Source: Deltaproteobacteria bacterium (lineage in GTDB: Bacteria > Desulfobacterota > JAENJC01). From it: a DNA stretch of 5,720 nt. The stretch is from positions 1-5,720 of the forward strand of contig JACQYJ010000173.1 in assembly GCA_016208525.1 (NCBI GenBank), written 5' to 3'. Under the pieces are notes generated by a model. The model was not told the DNA's origin and made no database searches. It saw nothing but the letters and a program-made list of their open reading frames with translations. Positions 1-5,063 of the stretch are shown here, in pieces (position 1 is the first letter of the stretch; every line of letters begins with the position of its first letter). A program made the position numbers and the translations under genes.

Positions 1-3
1 GAA

Positions 4-69
4 CTCTGTGGTTCAAATAGTTTTGCAATTGCCTCCTCTTTTAAATCTTTTCTCTGTGGTCTCTGTGGT
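4..69. repeat. CTCTGTGGT repeat units at left edge
   Basis: The nonamer CTCTGTGGT occurs at 4-12, 52-60 and 61-69, the last two in direct tandem. On the minus strand it reads ACCACAGAG, the same style of iterated short repeat as the CCACGAAG-type copies around the GxxExxY gene later in the window. A purine-rich AGAGGAGG lies on the minus strand between the units (about 32-39), so a minus-strand gene might begin just outside the window, but no coding frame can be supported here. The repeats are directly visible; the relationship to the other repeat type is inference. Confidence 0.5.
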
Positions 70-140
70 TTGCAGTTTTTAGATGGTAATAGAATTGAAG
101 ATGGTGGTGGAAATGTGTTGGAATTTTAATGGGGATACTT

Positions 141-872
141 ATGCGCCGGTTTTATATTGAAGAGAGGCTGGGTGTTGGTGTCAAGGCAGAGATAAAGGGC
201 GCCGAGGTCAGGCATATCAAAGACGTCCTTCGGCTTAAGGGAGGCGACCAAGTTGTCCTGTTTGACGGTAGCGGGATGGAGTTTGAAGGAAGGATAAACG
301 GATTCAGTAAGGACGGGGTTACAGTTGATATAACGGAGGGGAGGAAGGGGGCCACGGAGTCTCCTGTTGAGATCATCCTGGCCCAGGGAATTCCAAAGTC
401 AGACAAGATGGACCTGATCGTGCAGAAGAGCGCTGAGCTTGGGGTTTCAAGGATTGTCCCTATTTATACCGAGAGGGTCGTCCCCATGTCTTTCAGCGCC
501 AACAAGATTGAACGGTGGCGGAGGATTGCCGTTGAGGCGTGCAAGCAGTCAGGGAGGGTAAAGGTTCCAGTCATTTCCGATCCGGTTAGTTTTGATCTAT
601 TTTTGAAAGATGCCGATCCGTCATCTTTAAGGCTGATACCGTGGGAAGGTGAAAAGGAGGCCTCACTGAAAAAAGTCCTCCCAATTACTTTAAGAAACAG
701 TAAGGTCACTTTTATAGTGGGCTCGGAGGGCGGGCTGACCAACTCTGAAATAGTGATTGCAAAGGGGTACGGTTTTATCCCTGTCTCTCTCGGAAGGCGG
801 ATACTGAGGACAGAGACGGTCCCCCTCGTACTCCTCTCGATAATTCAACACATATATGGCGACCTTGGCTGA
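141..872 (+). CDS. rsmE: 16S rRNA (uracil-1498-N3)-methyltransferase RsmE
   Basis: RsmE uses S-adenosylmethionine to methylate N3 of U1498 in helix 44 of 16S rRNA, acting in the cytoplasm on the assembled 30S subunit. The 243-residue product has the family's usual length and layout: an N-terminal PUA-like RNA-binding part (MRRFYI, then EVRHIKDVLRLKGGD and VVLFDGSG) and a C-terminal SPOUT methyltransferase with IILAQGIPKSDKMD, QKSAELGV, the cofactor-knot loop GSEGG at about residues 194-198, and LGRRILRTET at about 217-226. GSEGG replaces the more common GPEGG. An in-frame ATG lies 12 bp upstream at 129; 141 is preferred because the family starts at (M)RRFY and GGGGA at 131-135 gives a ribosome binding site at good distance. 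It converges on selB with only 14 bp between stop codons and no clear terminator. The frame is intact and typical. Confidence 0.95.
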   Translation: MRRFYIEERLGVGVKAEIKGAEVRHIKDVLRLKGGDQVVLFDGSGMEFEGRINGFSKDGVTVDITEGRKGATESPVEIILAQGIPKSDKMDLIVQKSAELGVSRIVPIYTERVVPMSFSANKIERWRRIAVEACKQSGRVKVPVISDPVSFDLFLKDADPSSLRLIPWEGEKEASLKKVLPITLRNSKVTFIVGSEGGLTNSEIVIAKGYGFIPVSLGRRILRTETVPLVLLSIIQHIYGDLG

Positions 873-886
873 TACAGTCAATCCAC

Positions 887-2782
887 TTATCCCTTCCTCA
901 GCTTCCTCACATCCCCTACCCTTATTGTTACCTTCCGGGAGTCCAGGTATTCCAGAAGAGGTATGGCGAACTTCCTTGACAGGCCTGTCATCTCCTTGAA
1001 ATCTGGTGGCGTCAAAGCGCTCTTCTTGGCAAAGAACGCCAGGATAGTTGCAGTCAGGCCGTCTATGGAGTCTTTTGAAAAGAAAAACTCCTTTATCTTT
1101 ACCAGCCGCCCCTCTTTTACAAGGAGATTTGCTATATCCAGCGCCTCTTTTTCTTTTGCCTTTTGCATTTCCTGACCCCTGACGTTCAGCCTTTCCAGCA
1201 GCTCGGTAAGGGTGGGCGGTGTAAGGCCGGCCTCTATATAAATCTTTTCTATCCTCTCTTTCGTCTCTCCCCCTGATGCCTTGTGCGAGGCGAGTCTCAG
1301 GGTATCCTTTTCCGCGACTATTTGCCGGTCCCTGCTAAGGCTATCTATAACAGCATCCATAACCTTTTGAGAAATCCTGAGCCTTGTCCTTGCCTCCTCA
1401 GTCAGGAGACCGGCCTTCATAGCCTCTTTCTTGTGGAATGACCCTATGAGTTCCATGAGAGAGTTTTTCAAGGCGTTAAATGCCTCAGCAGATATCACCT
1501 TTCCATCTATCTTTAAGATAATTTTAGATGAAATAAGCTCGGATATTGAGGGCTCAATGCCCTTTGGGTTGGTATTGAACCTCGCCGACAAGTCGCCAAC
1601 ATCGGTAGAGTTTATCCCGCCCCTCCTGATATGGAGAAGGACCTTTCTCTTCATATCCCCTGAAGAAAGGATATTTAACTCCTCCAGAGCCTCCTTCCTG
1701 CTTCTCCTGGGAGGGTCTGCGTCAAGGATAACGCCTCCTCCTATGGTCCCTGCATCCGGCGACCTAAGGACAAACATGTCTCCATGCACGGCCACAATGG
1801 GCTCTCTAAGGCCGACCCTGGCAAATCCGCTCTCTCCCGGTCTTATCTCCTTTGAATTCAGGAGGATGATAGTCGCCATAGATGATGCTGAATAGATATG
1901 GAGCATCCGCTCTGCTTCGTTCTTAAGAGGCCTTGGGGTCGTCGGCAATAATGATATTTCCGCCTCAACAGTCATTCTGGTCTTCAAACTTCCCGGAGAG
2001 GTAACGGTGTCCCCGCGGTTGACCATATCCCTTTCTATCCCCTGAAGGTTTATGGCAACCCTTGAACCGGCGACCCCTTCCTCCACCTGCCTGCCATGGA
2101 TCTGGACCCCTCTTACTCTTGTCTTTATGTTTTTGGGTAAAAGCTCAACCTCATCTCCAACACTTACCTTTCCTGAAACGAGTGTCCCGGTTACAACCGT
2201 TCCAAACCCCTTTATGGTAAAGGACCTGTCAACCGGCAGCCTCAATACCTCCCCACTCTTCGTTTGTTTTATAGATTTGGCGATGGAGTCTATATTTGTG
2301 ATAAGCTCCTGAATCCCCTTTCCTGTGACGGACGAGACAGGGACAACGGGGGCGACCTCAAGGAAGCCTCCTTTAAGAAAACCTTTTATATCTTCGATGG
2401 TAGCATTAAGCCATTCGTCATCAACCATGTCAGCCTTAGTGACTGCAACAAGGCCGTGCCTTATGCCAAGGAGAGAGCATATCTCCAGGTGCTCCCTGGT
2501 CTGGGGCATAACTCCATCGTCTGCAGCAATCACCAGCAGTACCATGTCTATCCCCGCTGCCCCAGCAACCATATTCCTGACAAACTTCTCATGCCCTGGG
2601 ACATCTATTATGCTGAGGACCGTGCTTGAGGGGAGGGGCATATAGGCAAAACCAAGGTCAATGGTTATCCCCCTCTCCTTCTCCTCTTTCAGCCTGTCTG
2701 TGTCGGTTCCGGTAAGGGCCTTTACAAGAGAGGTCTTCCCGTGGTCAATGTGACCGGCTGTCCCTAAGACGAGATATTCCAT
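887..2782 (-). CDS. selB: Selenocysteine-specific translation elongation factor SelB
   Basis: SelB is the EF-Tu-like GTPase that carries selenocysteyl-tRNA(Sec) to the ribosome and recodes UGA when bound to a SECIS element in the mRNA. The 631-residue product has the expected four-domain length. The GTPase domain shows G1 GHIDHGKTS (residues 10-18), switch I RGITI (37-41), G3 DVPGH (60-64), G4 TKAD (115-118) and a G5-like SSVTGKG (150-156). Domain II follows with the FTIKGFGTVVTGT stretch (188-200), then domain III ending in GTIGGGVILD (345-354). Residues from about 365 on fit the winged-helix repeats that bind SECIS RNA. The start is fixed by the family N-terminus, but there is no clear Shine-Dalgarno sequence before it (CTATCTTAGCTTT), so initiation may be weak or nearly leaderless. 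Neither selA, selD nor a tRNA(Sec) gene lies in the window. It is divergent from the toxin-antitoxin operon. Intact and confidently identified. Confidence 0.97.
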   Translation of the reverse strand: MEYLVLGTAGHIDHGKTSLVKALTGTDTDRLKEEKERGITIDLGFAYMPLPSSTVLSIIDVPGHEKFVRNMVAGAAGIDMVLLVIAADDGVMPQTREHLEICSLLGIRHGLVAVTKADMVDDEWLNATIEDIKGFLKGGFLEVAPVVPVSSVTGKGIQELITNIDSIAKSIKQTKSGEVLRLPVDRSFTIKGFGTVVTGTLVSGKVSVGDEVELLPKNIKTRVRGVQIHGRQVEEGVAGSRVAINLQGIERDMVNRGDTVTSPGSLKTRMTVEAEISLLPTTPRPLKNEAERMLHIYSASSMATIILLNSKEIRPGESGFARVGLREPIVAVHGDMFVLRSPDAGTIGGGVILDADPPRRSRKEALEELNILSSGDMKRKVLLHIRRGGINSTDVGDLSARFNTNPKGIEPSISELISSKIILKIDGKVISAEAFNALKNSLMELIGSFHKKEAMKAGLLTEEARTRLRISQKVMDAVIDSLSRDRQIVAEKDTLRLASHKASGGETKERIEKIYIEAGLTPPTLTELLERLNVRGQEMQKAKEKEALDIANLLVKEGRLVKIKEFFFSKDSIDGLTATILAFFAKKSALTPPDFKEMTGLSRKFAIPLLEYLDSRKVTIRVGDVRKLRKG

Positions 2783-2863
2783 AAAGCTAAGATAGCATAA
2801 TCAAAGGGATTTCAGCAATGAAGAAAAGGTAGTTTCCCCAATACACATTTGCCTCTTAAACTC

Positions 2864-2891
2864 TTGCAATATGATATCAGGATGATATAAT
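2864..2891 (+). promoter_or_regulatory. Sigma-70-type promoter of the toxin-antitoxin operon
   Basis: TTGCAA at 2864-2869 (-35, four of six consensus positions) is followed after 16 bp by a perfect TATAAT at 2886-2891 (-10). Transcription would start near 2898 and run rightward through the MITE-like element into the antitoxin gene at 3076. Position and orientation fit this operon; the assignment is inference from consensus only. Confidence 0.65.
2872..2879. promoter_or_regulatory. Candidate operator half 1, TGATATCA palindrome
   Basis: A perfect 8 bp palindrome lies in the spacer between the -35 and -10 boxes. An identical palindrome occurs at 2903-2910, with centres 31 bp apart, about three helical turns, so both would face the same side of the DNA. 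Antitoxins often repress their own promoter, which makes this a plausible operator pair, but no binding protein is shown by the sequence. Confidence 0.45.
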
Positions 2892-2901
2892 TAATTAATT
2901 T

Positions 2902-2911
2902 TTGATATCAA
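2902..2911. promoter_or_regulatory. Candidate operator half 2, TTGATATCAA palindrome
   Basis: A perfect 10 bp palindrome containing the same TGATATCA core as 2872-2879. It sits just past the predicted transcription start. The left copy of the 11 bp direct repeat flanking the MITE-like element begins inside it (2907), so the insertion landed at its right edge but left the palindrome whole. Confidence 0.45.
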
Positions 2912-2917
2912 GCATGA
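2907..2917 (+). repeat. Left target-site duplication of the MITE-like element
   Basis: ATCAAGCATGA is repeated exactly at 3046-3056, directly outside the other end of the element. Removing the element and one copy would restore a continuous short leader before the antitoxin ribosome binding site. Confidence 0.7.
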
Positions 2918-3045
2918 TGGTCTCGTAAAAAGTCACAAATCACCCTTCGACAAGCTCAGGGCGAACGGTGGTCTGGTTGAAATCATTGACTTTATTCCGT
3001 TCGTGGTGAGCTTGTCGAACCACAGAAAAGACTTTTTACGAGACG
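2918..3045. mobile_element. MITE-like 128 bp inverted-repeat element with 11 bp flanking direct repeats
   Basis: The ends are a perfect 15 bp inverted repeat, GTCTCGTAAAAAGTC at 2920-2934 and its complement at 3030-3044. Inside is a second pair of inverted 26 nt arms (2943-2968 and 2997-3022; 20 of 26 positions match) with the TTCGACAAGCTCA core. The element is flanked by an exact 11 bp direct repeat, ATCAAGCATGA, at 2907-2917 and 3046-3056, as expected of a target-site duplication. It has no open reading frame and would need a transposase from elsewhere. It lies between the promoter and the ribosome binding site of the toxin-antitoxin operon, so it would form a long structured leader in that mRNA. 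The TTCGACAAGCTCA core resembles repeats I remember from many bacterial genomes; the element family and transposase are not identified. Confidence 0.75.
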
Positions 3046-3056
3046 ATCAAGCATGA
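3046..3056 (+). repeat. Right target-site duplication of the MITE-like element
   Basis: Exact second copy of ATCAAGCATGA (see 2907-2917). It is followed by the antitoxin ribosome binding site AGGAG at 3065-3069. Confidence 0.7.
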
Positions 3057-3075
3057 AAGACGATAGGAGTGAAAA

Positions 3076-3354
3076 ATGCTTTGGGAAGTAGAGGAATTAA
3101 AAAAGTTAAGCGAGATACAGCCGGAAGTTGTCGAGGATGGTCTTAAAGCGCTGTGGGATAAGAAACCTATCCTTCACAAAAAAGTCGTCATAAATGCATA
3201 TATAGATGGGAAAGTAAACCTGGGCAAGGCGGCAGAGCTTCTTGAAATGTCAAGACTTGAACTCGAGAGAGAGCTGAAAGAAAAAGGTGTTCCTGTCAGA
3301 CATCTGACTGCCGGAGATGTGGCTGCCGAGGTTGAGGCAATAAAGGAATGGTAG
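3076..3354 (+). CDS. UPF0175-family antitoxin-like protein
   Basis: This 92-residue protein matches the UPF0175 (PF03683-type) pattern. The core is AYIDGKVNLGKAAELLEMSR at residues 41-60, a predicted helix-turn-helix-like segment with the family's GK..LGKAAELL.MSR spacing, followed by LKEKGVPVR (68-75). UPF0175 proteins are usually encoded just before DUF3368/PIN-type nucleases, as here, and are taken to be their antitoxins. The N-terminal half (1-35) is rich in charged helix and the C-terminus is short and acidic, a likely toxin-binding tail by inference. The start is supported by AGGAG at 3065-3069, 6 nt before ATG. The gene overlaps the toxin start by 7 nt, which suggests translational coupling. 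Its 5' leader is interrupted by the MITE-like element. DNA binding to the TGATATCA palindromes is plausible but unproven. Confidence 0.85.
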   Translation: MLWEVEELKKLSEIQPEVVEDGLKALWDKKPILHKKVVINAYIDGKVNLGKAAELLEMSRLELERELKEKGVPVRHLTAGDVAAEVEAIKEW

Positions 3355-3827
3355 ATGCCGTTGTTGATAATACGGTACTCTCAAACTTTGCCTTGATAAA
3401 GCGTGAAGATGTACTGATGAAGGTGTTTGATGGAGTTCTTTATACATTTACTGAGGTATTGCAAGAGTTTCAACTCGGTAAAGATAGAGGAATTCTTCCC
3501 GATATAGATTGGAGTTGGATAAGAGTTTTAGAGATTGAATCCGAGCAAGAAGAGCATCTTTTTGAACGATTGACTGAACGATTGGGCATGGGTGAGTCTG
3601 CCTGTTTGAGTCTTGCGGTTAATCGTAACATAAAGATACTGACAGACGACCTTGATACAAGGAATTATGCACAGCGGCTTGCTGTTCCCGTTTCCGGCAC
3701 GATAGGGGTGCTTGTCCTTGCTGTAAAGAAAGGGATCATATCATTGGAAGAAGGGAATAAGTCCCTCGTTGAGATGGTTGAAAATGGCTATTATTCGCCA
3801 TATAACGCTCTTGATGATTTGCTGTAG
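3348..3827 (+). CDS. DUF3368/PIN-domain ribonuclease, probable toxin
   Basis: The 159-residue product has a PIN-like nuclease layout. The first acidic motif is VVDNTVLSNFA with D7; E40 follows in TEVLQE; LGMGESACLSLA (80-90) carries E83, the GxGE motif; ILTDDLDTRNYA (97-108) carries D100, D101 and D103. VSGTIGVLVLAVKKGII (115-131) is the GT-G-L-LA-KG segment typical of DUF3368 proteins. All expected metal-binding acidic residues are present, so the enzyme looks active, presumably cleaving RNA with Mg2+ or Mn2+; the target is unknown. Its ATG lies inside the last codons of the antitoxin gene, with GAGG at 3334-3337 as a possible ribosome binding site. Toxin-antitoxin function follows from family and gene pairing, not from direct sequence proof. 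Six bases beyond its stop codon lies the end of a decayed gene on the opposite strand. Confidence 0.85.
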   Translation: MVDAVVDNTVLSNFALIKREDVLMKVFDGVLYTFTEVLQEFQLGKDRGILPDIDWSWIRVLEIESEQEEHLFERLTERLGMGESACLSLAVNRNIKILTDDLDTRNYAQRLAVPVSGTIGVLVLAVKKGIISLEEGNKSLVEMVENGYYSPYNALDDLL

Positions 3828-3831
3828 CTTT

Positions 3832-4038
3832 CTATTTCCCCCTCTCCAACACCTGCCTCAAGATCGAAGCCGTAAACCTTATGTCGTCCGGGGATTTGCC
3901 CTGCGTTACGGTCTATATAGGGGCGAGGAGGTGCTTAATAGGTTAATGAAAGCTTCCTTGGTATTAATGCTTCCGCTTGTCAATAACGTAGCAGCTTTCG
4001 TTCGATTTCTTTGCAACCTTCTTCAGTTCGGCCGCCAT
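3832..4038 (-). pseudogene. Decayed small protein gene, about 69 codons, two frameshifts
   Basis: Three consecutive protein-like segments lie on the minus strand in three frames. The first (4038 down to about 3997) starts with ATG and reads MAAELKKVAKKSNE. The second (about 3998 down to 3909) reads KAATLLTSGSINTKEAFINL and on to SPLYRP before a stop. The third (3912 down to a TAG at 3832-3834) reads VTQGKSPDDIRFTASILRQV and ends LERGK. Each junction needs only a small frameshift, and the joined product would be about 68 residues, charged and mainly helical. I do not recognise the family; the SPDDIRFTASILRQVLE ending looks like a conserved C-terminus. It converges with the toxin gene, stop to stop, 4 bp apart. 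The reconstruction is inference from reading frames; sequencing error cannot be excluded as the cause of the frameshifts. Confidence 0.45.
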
Positions 4039-4400
4039 CTCGGAAACCTTGAAACCGAGGGACAACCCCCATATTAGAAATCAATCCCCGTAGCCGACAA
4101 GCCCGCTCCTGGCAGCCCTGTGGGTGGGCTCCGCCCATCATCAGTTTGTAGGGTGCGTCCCACGCACCAACAGGTCTTTGCAGGGGCATGTGTCAAACCG
4201 CTTCTACAATTACATCCAGTCCGATAATTCTTCCTGCCCTCCCCAAAAGAGTTAAACGGCTTCTTAGGCTGCATCTTAATTACCAGCCTCAGAGCGGCTA
4301 AATATGGCCCGACTTCCCTGACTCACCTGACTTGCTTCATTACCTGCAAATAAAGGGCTGACAAGGCTTTTCGGGATAGGTAAGCAAACGAAGAAAGAGA
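4039..4400. other. Gene-poor intergenic stretch
   Basis: No gene can be supported in this stretch. It holds a pair of hairpin-forming repeats (4123-4168). A short minus-strand frame ends at about 4193 with the protein-like string GRAGRIIGLDVIVEAV, too short and without a start to call. Open frames here on either strand have odd composition (many Cys, Arg and Gly) and cross the hairpins. The region looks like decayed DNA carrying small repeats. Confidence 0.5.
4123..4168. repeat. Tandem pair of REP-like hairpins
   Basis: Two short palindromes stand 12 nt apart. The first is GGTGGGC-TCC-GCCCATC at 4123-4139 (7 bp stem with one G-T pair, 3 nt loop). The second is GGTGCGT-CCC-ACGCACC at 4152-4168 (perfect 7 bp stem, 3 nt loop). 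The shared GGTG start, stem length and loop size suggest diverged copies of one unit. They sit in non-coding DNA far from a gene end, so they fit a REP-like interspersed repeat better than a terminator; no T-run follows. Confidence 0.6.
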
Positions 4401-4429
4401 TTGACAAAAGAGCCTTTTCCGTTTACTCT
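4401..4429 (+). promoter_or_regulatory. Possible promoter of the GxxExxY gene
   Basis: A perfect -35 consensus TTGACA at 4401-4406 is followed after 17 bp by TACTCT at 4424-4429, a weak -10 (three of six positions). It is the only promoter-like signal I see ahead of the GxxExxY gene, 55 bp before its start codon. Low confidence because the -10 is poor. Confidence 0.3.
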
Positions 4430-4452
4430 TTGCAACCATTAAACAGCTTTTT

Positions 4453-4477
4453 GCCACGAAGACACGAAGACACAAAG
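4453..4477 (+). repeat. 25 nt CCACGAAG-type repeat, copy 1
   Basis: Begins GCCACGAAGACACGAAG and iterates an 8 nt unit of the form ACACGAAG. It ends 6 nt before the GxxExxY start codon, and the GGGG used as its probable ribosome binding site starts at the repeat's last base. It matches the reverse complement of copy 3 (4952-4976) at 23 of 25 positions. Confidence 0.75.
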
Positions 4478-4483
4478 GGGAAT

Positions 4484-4876
4484 ATGAGTTTTACTGCCGT
4501 ATCAGAAGGTGAAGAACTAATTGCTAATAGAATTGTGGATGCGGCTTTTACAGTACATAAGAGATTGGGGCCTGGGTTACTGGAAAGAATTTATGAAGTA
4601 TGTTTTTGCCATGAACTGTCAAAGCGGGAATTAAAATATCGGAGACAAGTTGATATTCCAATTGAATACGATGGTATTTTTTTTGATGAGGGATTACGAT
4701 TAGATGTATTAGTGGAAGAGCTTATCATTTGTGAATTGAAAGCAGTGGACGAAGTGAATCCCGTATGGGAGGCACAACTTCTCAGTCATTTAAAATTGTG
4801 TGGTAAACGTCTTGGTTTTCTTATCAATTTCAATGTACCGTTGATTAAAAACTGTATTAAAAGAATCGTTCTTTGA
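4484..4876 (+). CDS. GxxExxY-family protein (PD-(D/E)XK nuclease-like)
   Basis: This 130-residue protein carries the signature that names the family, G31-L-L-E34-R-I-Y37, after AAFTVHKRLGPG (20-31). The remaining core fits a PD-(D/E)XK nuclease fold (PF13366-type): D74 in LRLDVLV, E84-L-K86 in IICELKAV, and Q98 in EAQLLSHLK. It ends GFLINFNVPLIKNCIKRIVL, the usual C-terminus. All likely catalytic residues are present, but the family's biological role is not established to my knowledge. The frame stays open upstream to an ATG at 4430, but that part would translate the repeat (RRHEDTK); the family N-terminus and AAAGGGGA before 4484 favour the later start, although the ribosome binding site is unusually close (3 nt after the GGGG). 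The gene is flanked by CCACGAAG-type repeats in inverted orientation. It is more AT-rich than the neighbouring ndk, hinting at transfer. Confidence 0.9.
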   Translation: MSFTAVSEGEELIANRIVDAAFTVHKRLGPGLLERIYEVCFCHELSKRELKYRRQVDIPIEYDGIFFDEGLRLDVLVEELIICELKAVDEVNPVWEAQLLSHLKLCGKRLGFLINFNVPLIKNCIKRIVL

Positions 4877-4898
4877 TTAAATTGTAAAAACTAAATTT

Positions 4899-4923
4899 GC
4901 CACAAAGGCGCCAAGACACTAAG
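4899..4923 (+). repeat. 25 nt CCACGAAG-type repeat, copy 2
   Basis: Begins GCCACAAAGGCGCCAAGACA, 22 bp after the GxxExxY stop codon and in the same orientation as copy 1. It forms an inverted repeat with copy 4 (5009-5033), 22 of 25 positions matching, and could fold into a long hairpin enclosing copy 3. Confidence 0.7.
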
Positions 4924-4951
4924 CCTAACACACTAAAAACAAATGATTTTT

Positions 4952-4976
4952 CTTTGTGCCTTTGTGTCTTCGTGGC
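4952..4976 (-). repeat. 25 nt CCACGAAG-type repeat, copy 3 (inverted)
   Basis: The reverse complement begins GCCACGAAGACACAAAGG and matches copy 1 upstream of the gene at 23 of 25 positions. Copies 1 and 3 therefore form near-perfect inverted ends around the GxxExxY gene (4453-4976, 524 bp), like the ends of a small cassette. Confidence 0.75.
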
Positions 4977-4980
4977 AGAA

Positions 4981-4995
4981 AAAAGACTTTTTACG
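4981..4995 (+). repeat. Partial match to the right end of the MITE-like element
   Basis: AAAAGACTTTTTACG is identical to 3026-3040, the right terminal arm of the MITE-like element. It sits between repeat copies 3 and 4. There is no matching left arm nearby, so it is either a remnant of a second copy or a chance match in AT-rich sequence. Confidence 0.4.
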
Positions 4996-5008
4996 GCTTT
5001 ATCTTTAA

Positions 5009-5033
5009 CTTCGTGTCTTGGTGCCTTAGTGGC
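5009..5033 (-). repeat. 25 nt CCACGAAG-type repeat, copy 4 (inverted)
   Basis: The reverse complement begins GCCACTAAGGCACCAAGAC and pairs with copy 2 at 22 of 25 positions. It ends 20 bp before the ndk ribosome binding site, so the hairpin lies in the ndk leader region or serves as a separator between the two genes. Confidence 0.7.
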
Positions 5034-5063
5034 AATATTTCTAAATTCTTAAGGGAGGGATAA

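Noticed and set aside
1..70. Minus-strand coding start near the AGAGGAGG motif at the left edge
   Set aside because: Only about ten codons from a TTG would be visible and they run into a repeat unit; no family match is possible.
873..886. Bidirectional terminator between rsmE and selB
   Set aside because: The 14 bp gap contains no stem-loop or T-run.
963..2645. Plus-strand open frames of 70-154 codons opposite selB
   Set aside because: They are antisense shadows of an intact, well conserved gene, with no own motifs.
3769..4077. Plus-strand open frame of 102 codons overlapping the toxin gene end
   Set aside because: It begins inside the toxin gene in another frame and crosses the better supported minus-strand decayed gene; no ribosome binding site or protein-like pattern.
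3980..4274. Minus-strand open frames of 66-69 codons in the gene-poor stretch
   Set aside because: They run through the two hairpin repeats, are rich in Cys, Arg and Gly, and overlap each other in different frames; no recognisable motif or ribosome binding site.
4430..4483. Upstream start of the GxxExxY gene at 4430
   Set aside because: The extra 18 residues are translated repeat sequence and are not part of the family; the start at 4484 has a ribosome binding site and the family N-terminus.
4453..5033. CRISPR array from the four 25 nt repeats
   Set aside because: The copies lie in both orientations, have irregular spacing, enclose a gene, and are internally periodic; no constant spacers or cas genes.
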